Source of the DNA: Flavobacteriaceae bacterium PS02338
Lineage (GTDB): Bacteria; Bacteroidota; Bacteroidia; Sphingobacteriales; Sphingobacteriaceae
NCBI GenBank assembly: GCA_029959615.1
Contig: JASCOD010000001.1
Location: forward strand, 744,001-808,000
Direction of reading: 5' to 3'
Length of the DNA stretch: 64,000 nucleotides
The notes under the pieces were generated by a model. The model saw nothing but the letters and a program-made list of their open reading frames with translations, was not told the origin of the DNA and ran no database searches. Below are positions 9,763 to 18,723 of this stretch, in pieces. The first letter of the stretch is position 1. Each line of letters opens with the position of its first letter. The translations under genes were made by a program, and so were the position numbers.

Positions 9763-12700
9763 TTAAAAATCAAGGTTAACACCTAAAACAAATGTGCGTG
9801 GACGAGGATAAACCGAATTGTCTATCCCTCCGTTTATCTCCGGCTCAAAGCCTGAATACTTGGTTATTACAAATACGTTTTGGCAATTTGCACTCAAACG
9901 AAGCCCTACCTTTTTGTCTCCCTTACCAAAAATTTTGCCTGCATTATAGCTAAGTCCTAAATTATCCATGCGCAAAAAGGAGGCATTTTCTATGTAATAA
10001 TCCGATTCGAGTTGAGGATTAAGAAAACCAGAATTGTAGATATCTGTATTGGCATTTCTAATGTGGTCTGGGCGGGCTATAACGGCATTGGCATAGCCAA
10101 AATATGACTTGGTGTTGTTATACATGTAATTACCCAGATTCGCTCTTAACACAGTAGAAAGCGACCATTTTTTATAATCGAACTGTGTGCTAAAGCCCAT
10201 AAACAATTTCGGATCAGCAGATTTAAAACGGTACAAATCCTTTTCGTTTACAACTCCGTCACCATTGAGGTCATCATAGACACCTTCAATAGGTTTTCCA
10301 TTTTGATCGTAAATCTGTTTATATACATAAAATGTACGCAAATTATGTCCAATTGAATTTACCTGTATATTGGTTCCAGGACCACCAGGGTTGGAAATTC
10401 CGCCAGTTCTGTCTCCAACATAAGAAGGGTCATCAACTAAGGAGAGTTTGGTAATCTTGTTTTGGTTATAGGTAAGGTTAAATCCTAAGGTCCAGTTAAC
10501 GTCTTCGCTCTTTACTGCAATTGCACTTACATTAAATTCAACACCCTTATTTTCTACATTACCCACATTGGTAAATAAGCGGTTACCAAAGTTTACTCCA
10601 GGAGGAATAATGGTATTGTTTAACAGATCTTTGGTTTTTTTAAAATATACATCTACACTTCCCGTAATTCGGTTATTTAAAAAGCCATAATCTACACCTG
10701 CATTATAGGTGGAAGTTTGCTCCCATTTAAGTGAAGTATCGTATTTAGTAGGAGAATAAAATGGATAAAAGCTATTTCCGAACTGATAGCTCACATCAGC
10801 AGCAGTAATAACATACACCGGGATATAACCATAATAATTAATGCCATCTTGCTGTCCGGTGATACCATAGCTCAAGCGAAATTTAAGATCGGATAGTGAT
10901 GATGAATTTTTAAGGAAATTTTCTTCTTTAGCTTTCCAGGTTAGTGCAACAGAAGGAAACACTCCCCAACGATTTTCTTGAGCAAACTTCGATGACCCAT
11001 CTGTACGGAGAGATGCGGCTAATACATACTTATTAGCAAAGCTATAGATTAAACGGCCGTAGTACGACAATAGCGTGGCTTCTGATTCCCAAGTAGGAAA
11101 AACAGGAGTGGTACTGGCCAATGGGTTGCCCGCAACAAAAGGATAACTGAAGCTTTTATCATAAAAATTGTAATAACCGTAGCCTGCCGTAGCATTGATG
11201 TTACTTTTTATAGACGGGATGTCTTTAATATAATTTAGGTAGAACTCTGCAACAGTATTATTTACTCTCTTTTTGTATTGACTGGAGTAGCCTTCTATCG
11301 CAAAATCTGATGCGGCTTCTGCTGGCACGACAGTGTTGCCTGCACCCTGAGAATTATCATAACCTAGGTTTAAATTGGCATGAAGGTCTGGTAAGAAATG
11401 AAACTTGTAATCGAGCTGGATATTGCCAAAGCTGCGTTGTGTTTTACTCCTATCATCCTTAAAATTTAGTAAGGCTACCGGATTTCTGTTAGCGCTATAG
11501 GTATTCGGAAGTGCCCCGTTCATCCACTCAAAATAATTACCAAAAGCATTAGGCGTATAAATAACCTGAGTTGGATCAAAGGATATAGCATTCCATATGG
11601 CACTGGTATTGGCAAATCTGGTTTTTGATATCGATCCGTTAACCGTTAAATCTACTTTTAAATGGTTGTTGAAAAAATTCGGGTTAAGCTTTAAAGACCC
11701 CGAAGCACGTTTAAACTGATCTGTGATTAGAACACCTTGCTGGTTTAAATAGCCTGCTGATACGCGATAGGGTAATGATTTGTAGGTTCCAGAAACGCTT
11801 AGGTTATTATCATTTCCGACTGCCCGTTGATAGATCGCATTTTGCCAATCCGTATTTTGTTGACCCAGTAAGCTGATTTGATTCGCATTCCCCATTTGAT
11901 TCACCAGCTCACGAACTTGGTCTCCATTGAGTACATCTACATATTTATTTACTTCATAGGTAGTAATCTGACTATTGAAATTAATTTTCGGTTGCCCACT
12001 TGCTCCTTTTTTTGTAGTGATTAAGATTACTCCGTTAGAAGCTCTTGATCCATAAATTGCTGTAGCTGCTGCATCTTTTAATATCGTGAATGATTCTATA
12101 TCATTTGGATTAATAGTGCTTAAAGGACTAGGTGCACCTGTAATGCCGTTATTGCTTAAAGGAACTCCATCTATTACCAATAAAGGATCATTGCTGGCAT
12201 TAAGTGAAGCACCGCCTCGTATCCGAATGGTAGCGCCCGCACCTGGTTGTCCTCCATTGGGAGTGATACTTACACCCGCCACTTTACCAGAAAGCAATTG
12301 CTCTGGGGTAGTGATACTGCCTCTTTGGAAATCTTTGGAGGTTACGGTGGTGAGTGAACCGGTTGAACTATTTTTTTTTACGCTTCCGTATCCAATTGTT
12401 ACAACATCTAATATTTTACCTGTTGAGTGTAATTGTATATTTAAGTTGATACGCTTACTGATAGGTATTTCTACAGTTTCGTAACCTAGGTACGAAATGA
12501 TTAAAATACCGTCTTCTGGAGCTTGAAGTGAAAAACTACCATCTGCATTTGCCTTAGTTCCTTTGTCTGTTCCTTTTATTTTAATGGAAGTGCCGGGAAG
12601 AGGAAGACCTGTTTCTGTATCAATGACCTTACCCTTAACAACGATATCATTTTTGAAACCAGTAAAATTGTGTAAAAGAGAAGCATTGATTAAATGATAA

Positions 12701-12810
12701 GCATGTACATCGATACTACACGTTAAGAAAATCAAAGTAGATAATGTAAAAGAAAGTGATTTAAACTCCCTTTTACATACCCTAAAAAGTATTTTTAAAT
12801 TCTTTGTCAT
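9763..12810 (-). CDS. SusC/RagA family TonB-linked outer-membrane transporter
   Basis: The frame is open from an ATG at 12837; the ATG at 12810 is preferred because it gives a signal peptide ending in DVHA. Numbering from 12837, a carboxypeptidase-regulatory-like domain covers about 66-138 (VKGKVIDTETGLPLPGTSI). A TonB-box-like DVVTIGYGSVKK follows at 144, then the plug domain (about 155-275, with LLSGKVAGVSI, IRIRGGASLN and DPLLVIDGVP). The rest is the 22-strand barrel ending in LGVNLDF, with a terminal Phe typical of outer-membrane proteins. With SusD it imports oligosaccharides using TonB energy. It is the first long gene after the small ORF and hairpin, and drives the naming of this locus as a PUL. 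Confidence 0.96.
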   Translation of the reverse strand: MTKNLKILFRVCKREFKSLSFTLSTLIFLTCSIDVHAYHLINASLLHNFTGFKNDIVVKGKVIDTETGLPLPGTSIKIKGTDKGTKANADGSFSLQAPEDGILIISYLGYETVEIPISKRINLNIQLHSTGKILDVVTIGYGSVKKNSSTGSLTTVTSKDFQRGSITTPEQLLSGKVAGVSITPNGGQPGAGATIRIRGGASLNASNDPLLVIDGVPLSNNGITGAPSPLSTINPNDIESFTILKDAAATAIYGSRASNGVILITTKKGASGQPKINFNSQITTYEVNKYVDVLNGDQVRELVNQMGNANQISLLGQQNTDWQNAIYQRAVGNDNNLSVSGTYKSLPYRVSAGYLNQQGVLITDQFKRASGSLKLNPNFFNNHLKVDLTVNGSISKTRFANTSAIWNAISFDPTQVIYTPNAFGNYFEWMNGALPNTYSANRNPVALLNFKDDRSKTQRSFGNIQLDYKFHFLPDLHANLNLGYDNSQGAGNTVVPAEAASDFAIEGYSSQYKKRVNNTVAEFYLNYIKDIPSIKSNINATAGYGYYNFYDKSFSYPFVAGNPLASTTPVFPTWESEATLLSYYGRLIYSFANKYVLAASLRTDGSSKFAQENRWGVFPSVALTWKAKEENFLKNSSSLSDLKFRLSYGITGQQDGINYYGYIPVYVITAADVSYQFGNSFYPFYSPTKYDTSLKWEQTSTYNAGVDYGFLNNRITGSVDVYFKKTKDLLNNTIIPPGVNFGNRLFTNVGNVENKGVEFNVSAIAVKSEDVNWTLGFNLTYNQNKITKLSLVDDPSYVGDRTGGISNPGGPGTNIQVNSIGHNLRTFYVYKQIYDQNGKPIEGVYDDLNGDGVVNEKDLYRFKSADPKLFMGFSTQFDYKKWSLSTVLRANLGNYMYNNTKSYFGYANAVIARPDHIRNANTDIYNSGFLNPQLESDYYIENASFLRMDNLGLSYNAGKIFGKGDKKVGLRLSANCQNVFVITKYSGFEPEINGGIDNSVYPRPRTFVLGVNLDF

Positions 12811-12948
12811 AAAAAAGATAATTATTTTTGTGATCATTTAAGCCTATGGATGTATATTCATTAACTATAAGAAAACCCATAGCTTACATTCCATAATAAC
12901 CATACTAAATTGCAATTGCGGTAGTTTAAGATTTACCAAACCCTATAT

Positions 12949-12976
12949 AAACAAAGCCACCAATGCGGCTTTGTTT
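12949..12976 (-). terminator. Perfect 10-bp hairpin between the small ORF and susC
   Basis: AAACAAAGCC (12949-12958) pairs perfectly with GGCTTTGTTT (12967-12976) around an 8-base loop. It begins 15 bases after the stop of the 65-codon ORF. On the minus strand it is followed by TATATAGGG, so there is no long U-tract of its own beyond the three T of the stem. It may be a weak intrinsic terminator, an attenuator, or a processing or stability element ahead of susC. Confidence 0.55.
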
Positions 12977-12990
12977 AACAAGGAAAAGCG

Positions 12991-13188
12991 TTACACTTTT
13001 TTAGGTATTTCCTTAACGGTTTGTCTGACTGATGTACCAAAGAAATTTGGTGGTGAAAATGCAAAGTGCATCATTTTGACAACAAATGCAGACCAAACAG
13101 AATAGGTAGGATAGATGTAGGGCTCAGTTGGTGTGTACACATTAAACAGCATACGTAATGCTGAACGTGGAGTAAAAGTTAACTTCAT
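12991..13188 (-). CDS. Small ORF (65 codons) at the head of the galactan PUL
   Basis: I do not recognise this protein. It starts MKLTFTPRSALRMLFN, is rich in aromatic residues and proline (TPTEPYIYPTYSVW, FSPPNFFG) and ends KEIPKKV. No signal peptide or convincing membrane helix is seen. The ATG is preceded by an A/T-rich leader, and a perfect hairpin follows the stop. The likely operator repeat of the locus (13267-13300) lies about 80-110 bases upstream, so this would be the first gene of the susC transcript. It could be a real small protein, a regulatory leader peptide or a chance ORF. Its tidy position favours a real element. Confidence 0.5.
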   Translation of the reverse strand: MKLTFTPRSALRMLFNVYTPTEPYIYPTYSVWSAFVVKMMHFAFSPPNFFGTSVRQTVKEIPKKV

Positions 13189-13266
13189 AATTATTTGGTT
13201 AGTTTAACTGATTTCAGGTGATTTCAGAGAGGTAAAACTAATAGCGAACACCTCATAAGCTCTTAT

Positions 13267-13300
13267 TCATATTCGCTTTAATTTTGCTCATATTCGCTTT
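13267..13300 (-). promoter_or_regulatory. Direct-repeat operator candidate for the HTCS regulator
   Basis: TCATATTCGCTTT occurs perfectly at 13267-13279 and 13288-13300, a 21-bp period that puts both copies on one face of the helix. AraC-family proteins commonly bind half-sites spaced this way. On the minus strand the repeat is 79-112 bases upstream of the small ORF. A weak -7-like element, TAGTTTTA on the minus strand (13233-13240), sits between. A diverged copy in the opposite orientation lies near 13240-13252. The regulator gene with its AraC domain ends immediately beyond, at 13309. Confidence 0.55.
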
Positions 13301-13308
13301 TTAATTGG

Positions 13309-16300
13309 CTACTGACGTGTATTTGTGCTCGATTTTATTTCCTGACGAAATTGTGATGGGGTTTTACCAAATTCCTTCTTAAAAGCATGGGTAAAATAAG
13401 ACTGAGTTTGGATACCCACCTGCTCAATTATTTCTGTGATGGCCAAATCTGTTGCCGCCAACATTTCGCGTGCTATAGCCAGTTTATATTTTCTGATAAA
13501 CTCTATCACGGAGTGTCCAGTAATTCGCTTTACATTTTCGTAAAGGCGAGTATGGCTCATGTTCAGTTCCGATGATAAAAATTCAACCCCTAGACTTAAG
13601 TTTTGCAGGTTATTTTCTAAAACCTGGCTGAGTTTTGCAATAAACTCCTGATCAATTTTTGAGTGTGCCTGTTCCTTTAGCTTATGATGATAGTGGCGGT
13701 TAAAATAATCTTCCAGTATATTATGCTGTTTAAATAGATTATTAATTGCCAACTGCAATACCGCCGGACTAAAGGGCTTGGGAAAATATAAATCGGCACC
13801 GGATTGAAGCCCTTCGATATTTGACTCCACTTCACTTTTGGCCGTGAGCAGAATAAAGGGAATATGTTTTAGCTCACTATTTTCTTTAACGGTTCTGCAA
13901 AGACTGATCCCGTCCATTACTGGCATCATCACATCACTGATGATCATGTCTATCTTTTGGTTGCTGAGCCATTCGAGTGCCTCTGAGCCATTTGTAGCTG
14001 TAACAACACTGTAACTGACAGATAAACTATCTTTTAAAAACAAGAGCAACTCTTCATTATCATCGACCAATAAAATTCGTTTTAATAATGTGTGGCTAAT
14101 AACTTCTGTGTCGTGAACAAGGCCTTGGAATTCTGAAACAAGGAACTGTTCAGGCATGAGCTCATGCTGAGTGGCTGATTTTTCGGGCGCAGTTTCTAAT
14201 GCGGTGTAATTTTCCTTTCCCAGGGGGATCGCCACCGTTACCTCCGTTCCCTGATCAAGCGCACTACTGATATAAACATGACCCCGATGGTGCAAAACCA
14301 GACTTTTAACAAATGCAAGTCCAATTCCCGATCCTTCTTGTGACACATTTGAACGGTAATACCTGTCAAATACGTAATTTAATGTGGCCTTCGATATACC
14401 CGATCCGGTATCAACAATAGTGATGTAAAAATAACGGTTAGCCCTATCCTCACTTAAGACACAGAAATTATCCTTAAAAAGGGCTTCGTATGGTGTTGTG
14501 TCAGAAAATAAACGAATTTCTATACTCCCAGATTGGGTATGCTTAATTGAGTTATTCAATAGGTTCAGTAAGATTTTTTCGAGTACAGCCTTGTCTACCC
14601 AAACCTTGTTAAATGATGCATCGCTGCATGTGATATGAAAATCAATTCCTTTTTGTTTCGCTACGTTTTCAAACTCATAAGCAATTTCATTTAAAAAGAC
14701 TCTCGGATCTATCTCGATTACTTTTAAAGTAACCATTCCTGCTTCCAGCCTTCTGAAATCAATGAGTTCGTTTACCAGATTCAACAGCCTCAACGCATTT
14801 CTATACATGATACGGCCGATTTTTTCTGAAAAAATATAGCTTTTATTATGGATAATATTTTCGAGAGGTCCTAATATTAACGAAAGCGGTGTCTTAAATT
14901 CATGAGAAATATTGGTGAAAAAATCCAGCTGGAAATTATGTAACTCCTGCCTCCTCTTCACTTCCTCGTTTTGTAGCAAAAGCCCTTGTCTAAATTGTAC
15001 GAGTTTAAAAATAAGTGTTCCAGATAATACGATCAGCAGCAATAAAAACCACCAGGTTTTCCAGAAAGGCGGAAGAATGGTGATCTGTATGGATTTACCC
15101 TGATGATTCCACAGGCCATCATTATTAGAGGCCTTGACATGAAACACATAATTCCCAGGACTAAGATTGGTGTATATTGCCTTTCGCTCCCTGGTATAGG
15201 TCCAGTTAGACTCAAAACCATCAAGTTTATAGGCATATTGATTATTGTTTGGAGCAATATAGTTTAGTGCCACAAAGGTGAAAGCAATACTAGATTGATC
15301 ATGCTTCAATTCCATCTCCTTGGTAAAGCTGATATCGGATATTAAGGGTGAATTTTTATCCCTTACCGCAACTTCTTTGTTAAAAATCTGGAAGCCAGTA
15401 AAATATACAGGCGGAATAAATGGATTATTTTTAATTGCTTCCGGATAAAAGCTATTAAATCCATTCGTACCTCCAAAATACAACTTTCCATCGCGGGTGC
15501 GCAAGCAGGCATTATCTTCAAATTCTGACCCCTGTAGGCCATCATTTGCATCATACTTTCTGGATATCAAGCGTTGTGGATCAAATTTAAAAAGGCCATT
15601 TGAAGATGAGATCCATAAGTATCCACTACGGTCTTCAGTGATATTTTTAATGGAAACATGATTTAAACCGGCCTTTGAAGGAATTGATTTAAATTTATTT
15701 TCCTTTCTATCGAAGAGATATAATCCATTACTACCTACCCACAGCCGACCTCTCGAATCAGAAAATATCGCCCGGATATCTACCGCCTTTCCCATCCGGT
15801 TAAAATAATGTTCGAATCTCTTTTTGCCGAAGTGATAACAATTTAAACCACCATCATTGGTACCCAGCCATAAATTATGGTCCTTATCCTCACAAATGGC
15901 AACAATATTATTACCCGACAGACTCGTCCTACCTGATGGATCGTATTGAATTCTGGAAAATTGATTTGTGTTTTCATTAAAAACATTTAATCCTTTGTAA
16001 TAAGTACCCACATATAGTGTTCCGTTGCTGTGCTGATAAATCTTTTGAACATAATCTGATGATAAGGCTCCATTTTTTTGCGATTTCGTAGTGAAGCGCT
16101 TAAATAAGCCCGTTTTTTTGTCAAAAAGGTTAATGCCTCCGCCCCAAGTAGCTACCCAGATCCGATGTTTTTTATCTTCTATTACATCCAATACAGCATC
16201 AGAACTCAGGCTTGAGCGATTTAAAGGATTAGCAGTATAAGTTTTGAAACGTCTGTTTTGCGGGTTGAATAAACTTAAACCTCCGCCATCAGTTCCGATC

Positions 16301-17415
16301 CAAATATTCCCTTCCTTATCTTCACAAAAGCTTTTAATGTCATTAAATACGAGGCCATTGCCAGATTGTTGCTGATATAAATCGAACTTTTTAGCATTGG
16401 GTTGATAAAGATTAATTCCGCCGCGATGTGTTCCGATCCACAAGTTGCCTTGTTTATCTTCAAATAAGGCTGATACGGTACGTTGAGACCAGCTAAACTT
16501 ATCGGATAATTCCATTTTATAAACATTGAACGCATCCCGATCGGAATCGTACAGATTTAGCCCCCCGTTAATGGTGCCAATCCAAATGCGTTGCTGTCGG
16601 TCGATCAAAACACGAAGTACCATATTACTGCCCAGGCTATTGCTTTTAAGGTCGCTATGCAAATAGGCTTTAATCGTTTTTGTAATCGGATGATAGACTT
16701 GAATGCCTTGCCTTTCCGTACCAAGCCATAGCTTTTCATCCTCGCTTTGCTGAATGCTGACAATACCTTTTGCGAGTCCTTTTACCTGAATAAAACACTT
16801 TTTAGATGGATCATATAGATTCAAGCCATCATTGGAACCCGCCCATATTTTCTCCTGCTGGTCTTTGAATAAACAATGTACCTGTGCACTTCCTTTTACT
16901 CCCGTTGCTAGCGCCAGCTTAACGTCATGAAATTGACGACTTGCTCTGTTATACATTTGGATTCCACCTCCATCACTGCTAATCCAAATATTTTTCTGAT
17001 GATCTTCTAAGATACCGGTAATATTATCATGGAATGTTTTTGCCTTGGTATTGCTTTTTTTGATATTGATAAACTTATTATGAAAGGGATCGAATTGGCA
17101 GAGCCCATTTAGCGTGCCGATCCATAATATATTGCTACTGTCTTCGTACAAAAACTTAATGTAATTATCCGTTAATGAATTGGTGTCAAGTGGATTGTTT
17201 CGATAGGTAACCATCTGACTACCATCATATTTATTCAATCCATCCCGCGTACCAATCCAAATGAAGCCTCTACTATCTTGCAAAATTGCTTCTATGGTAG
17301 AGTTTGATAAGCCTTCGTTATAGCCAATATGCTTAAATATTGGAACGATATGCTGTGCCTGGCCTGATGTGGCAGCGTATATTGATATGCAAATAATTAA
17401 AATCAATCTTCGCAT
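13309..17415 (-). CDS. Hybrid two-component system sensor/regulator (HTCS)
   Basis: This 1368-residue protein joins sensor, kinase and transcription factor. A signal peptide (1 to about 20) leads into two-component beta-propeller repeats (about 30-690, many W-I-G-T/S-x-x-G-L/I motifs). A Y_Y_Y domain follows (about 705-775, LSPGNYVFHVKASN), then a membrane helix (about 783-805, WKTWWFLLLLIVLSG). The kinase core has His838 in NISHEFKTPLS and ATPase motifs DTGSGI and GSGIGLAFVK. A receiver domain has LLVDDNEE and phospho-acceptor Asp1161 in IISDVMMPVMDG. An AraC-type HTH closes the protein (about 1265-1360, ending FKKEFGKTPSQFR). Such proteins sense glycan fragments in the periplasm and switch on the adjacent PUL. 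It probably binds the direct repeat 9 bases beyond its stop codon. Confidence 0.95.
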   Translation of the reverse strand: MRRLILIICISIYAATSGQAQHIVPIFKHIGYNEGLSNSTIEAILQDSRGFIWIGTRDGLNKYDGSQMVTYRNNPLDTNSLTDNYIKFLYEDSSNILWIGTLNGLCQFDPFHNKFINIKKSNTKAKTFHDNITGILEDHQKNIWISSDGGGIQMYNRASRQFHDVKLALATGVKGSAQVHCLFKDQQEKIWAGSNDGLNLYDPSKKCFIQVKGLAKGIVSIQQSEDEKLWLGTERQGIQVYHPITKTIKAYLHSDLKSNSLGSNMVLRVLIDRQQRIWIGTINGGLNLYDSDRDAFNVYKMELSDKFSWSQRTVSALFEDKQGNLWIGTHRGGINLYQPNAKKFDLYQQQSGNGLVFNDIKSFCEDKEGNIWIGTDGGGLSLFNPQNRRFKTYTANPLNRSSLSSDAVLDVIEDKKHRIWVATWGGGINLFDKKTGLFKRFTTKSQKNGALSSDYVQKIYQHSNGTLYVGTYYKGLNVFNENTNQFSRIQYDPSGRTSLSGNNIVAICEDKDHNLWLGTNDGGLNCYHFGKKRFEHYFNRMGKAVDIRAIFSDSRGRLWVGSNGLYLFDRKENKFKSIPSKAGLNHVSIKNITEDRSGYLWISSSNGLFKFDPQRLISRKYDANDGLQGSEFEDNACLRTRDGKLYFGGTNGFNSFYPEAIKNNPFIPPVYFTGFQIFNKEVAVRDKNSPLISDISFTKEMELKHDQSSIAFTFVALNYIAPNNNQYAYKLDGFESNWTYTRERKAIYTNLSPGNYVFHVKASNNDGLWNHQGKSIQITILPPFWKTWWFLLLLIVLSGTLIFKLVQFRQGLLLQNEEVKRRQELHNFQLDFFTNISHEFKTPLSLILGPLENIIHNKSYIFSEKIGRIMYRNALRLLNLVNELIDFRRLEAGMVTLKVIEIDPRVFLNEIAYEFENVAKQKGIDFHITCSDASFNKVWVDKAVLEKILLNLLNNSIKHTQSGSIEIRLFSDTTPYEALFKDNFCVLSEDRANRYFYITIVDTGSGISKATLNYVFDRYYRSNVSQEGSGIGLAFVKSLVLHHRGHVYISSALDQGTEVTVAIPLGKENYTALETAPEKSATQHELMPEQFLVSEFQGLVHDTEVISHTLLKRILLVDDNEELLLFLKDSLSVSYSVVTATNGSEALEWLSNQKIDMIISDVMMPVMDGISLCRTVKENSELKHIPFILLTAKSEVESNIEGLQSGADLYFPKPFSPAVLQLAINNLFKQHNILEDYFNRHYHHKLKEQAHSKIDQEFIAKLSQVLENNLQNLSLGVEFLSSELNMSHTRLYENVKRITGHSVIEFIRKYKLAIAREMLAATDLAITEIIEQVGIQTQSYFTHAFKKEFGKTPSQFRQEIKSSTNTRQ

Positions 17416-17943
17416 TGATGAGTCGTATTTAAATGTAACAGTACCTTTGGTATAAAAGCCTCATTATATTGCTCGAATATTTGGTTTAGTGTATAATCAA
17501 TGTCTTAAATAAGGCGCTGCTATTTAAGCAAGCCTATCTATCAGTTATACTAGCGCCAAATGTTGTACCATATAACTTGAATGGGGATTGTAGATGTGTT
17601 TTAAACGTATTTGGTGAGAAAATAGCAGAATTTCAACTATCAAAATAATACGCCCGTATCAAAATGATGCGCATAGAATTATAGCTTATAAGACTCTATA
17701 TTGCCTGCAAAATGAAGGAAAAGAATGAGTTACAGTAGTGCTGGGTTTGAAGTACAAAAATTAACTTTTACCCGTCTAAATACGATAGATGAAAGGTAAT
17801 CCGACGGTAAATTGAACACAGAATTTGAGAACAAAATGCAAAGTCAGAGACAAAATGAATTTAGAATTTACTTACACAAGTATCTCTTAAACGCAAAAAA
17901 GGGATAGTTTATCACCATCCCTTTTCTTTTTTTTATAAATAGG
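17416..17943. other. Gene-free region upstream of the HTCS gene
   Basis: No credible ORF is seen in these 528 bases. The part next to 17415 should hold the HTCS promoter on the minus strand. An 8-bp inverted repeat, CTTAAATA (17504-17511) with TATTTAAG (17521-17528), is the only other structure besides the terminator at its far end. Confidence 0.6.
17897..17930 (-). terminator. Intrinsic terminator after the zinc peptidase gene
   Basis: AAAAGGGAT (17897-17905) pairs with ATCCCTTTT (17917-17925). Read on the minus strand the stem is followed by a T-run, 14 bases beyond the stop at 17944. The plus strand also carries a T-rich tail, so it could work both ways. Confidence 0.75.
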
Positions 17944-18639
17944 CTATTCTCTGCTCCTACCAAACAACATTGATGCGTAATATAACAAGTTAGCCAATGC
18001 ACCTAGCGCAGCTACCACGTAAGTCATCGCTGCCCACCATAAAGCATCTTTAGCTTGTGCATTTTCTTCAGAAGTTTGCATCACACCTTGATTATTTTTT
18101 AACCAGAGTAATGCTCTATTGCTTGCGTCAAACTCTACCGGTAAGGTAATTATACTAAATAAAGTAATTACTGCTAAACCTACTACTCCAATGCCTAAAA
18201 CTACTGGATTACCGGTAAAACCAATTAATAATACGCCTATTAATAATACCCATTGCAATAAATTAGATGAAATACTTACAATAGGTACCATATTAGACCT
18301 AAACTGTAGCCATCCATAGCTTTTTGCGTGTTGTATAGCATGACCACATTCGTGAGCAGCTACAGCAGCAGCAGCAACGCTTCGTCCGTAATAAACATCG
18401 GTACTCAAATTTACCGTCATGTCTGCTGGGTTATAATGGTCGGTCAATTGACCTTCTGAACTAAGCACTTTTACGTTGTAAATTCCATTGTCGTGCAGCA
18501 TCTTTTCTGCCACCTCCTTGCCCGAAAAGCCTGAGTTAAGTTGCATTTCGGCATATTTCGAGAACTTATTTCTGAAACGCCACTGTACAAACATACTAAG
18601 CAGAAGTATCGGAACAAATAAAATCAAATATGTTTCCAT
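17944..18639 (-). CDS. YugP-like neutral zinc metallopeptidase, membrane bound
   Basis: The frame opens at 18690, but the ATG at 18639 is chosen because METYLILFVPILLLSMFVQW is a natural N-terminal membrane anchor, giving 231 residues. The AAHECGHAIQHA stretch is the HExxH-type zinc site, with the first Glu as catalytic residue. Further hydrophobic segments follow (VSISSNLLQWVLLIGVLLIGF, and VVLGIGVVGLAVITLFSIITL) and a last one near the C-terminus. NNQGVMQTSEENAQAKDALWWAAMTYV is typical of the family. The family is widespread and its substrates are poorly known. It has its own terminator and is divergent from the oxidoreductase gene. Confidence 0.88.
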   Translation of the reverse strand: METYLILFVPILLLSMFVQWRFRNKFSKYAEMQLNSGFSGKEVAEKMLHDNGIYNVKVLSSEGQLTDHYNPADMTVNLSTDVYYGRSVAAAAVAAHECGHAIQHAKSYGWLQFRSNMVPIVSISSNLLQWVLLIGVLLIGFTGNPVVLGIGVVGLAVITLFSIITLPVEFDASNRALLWLKNNQGVMQTSEENAQAKDALWWAAMTYVVAALGALANLLYYASMLFGRSRE

Positions 18640-18723
18640 TTTATTAATGTTTGTTTCTTTCCATTTCCCTAAATCAAAAAGTGTTCCCATATTTATAAGA
18701 AATAAATTTTTTACATTTCTTTC

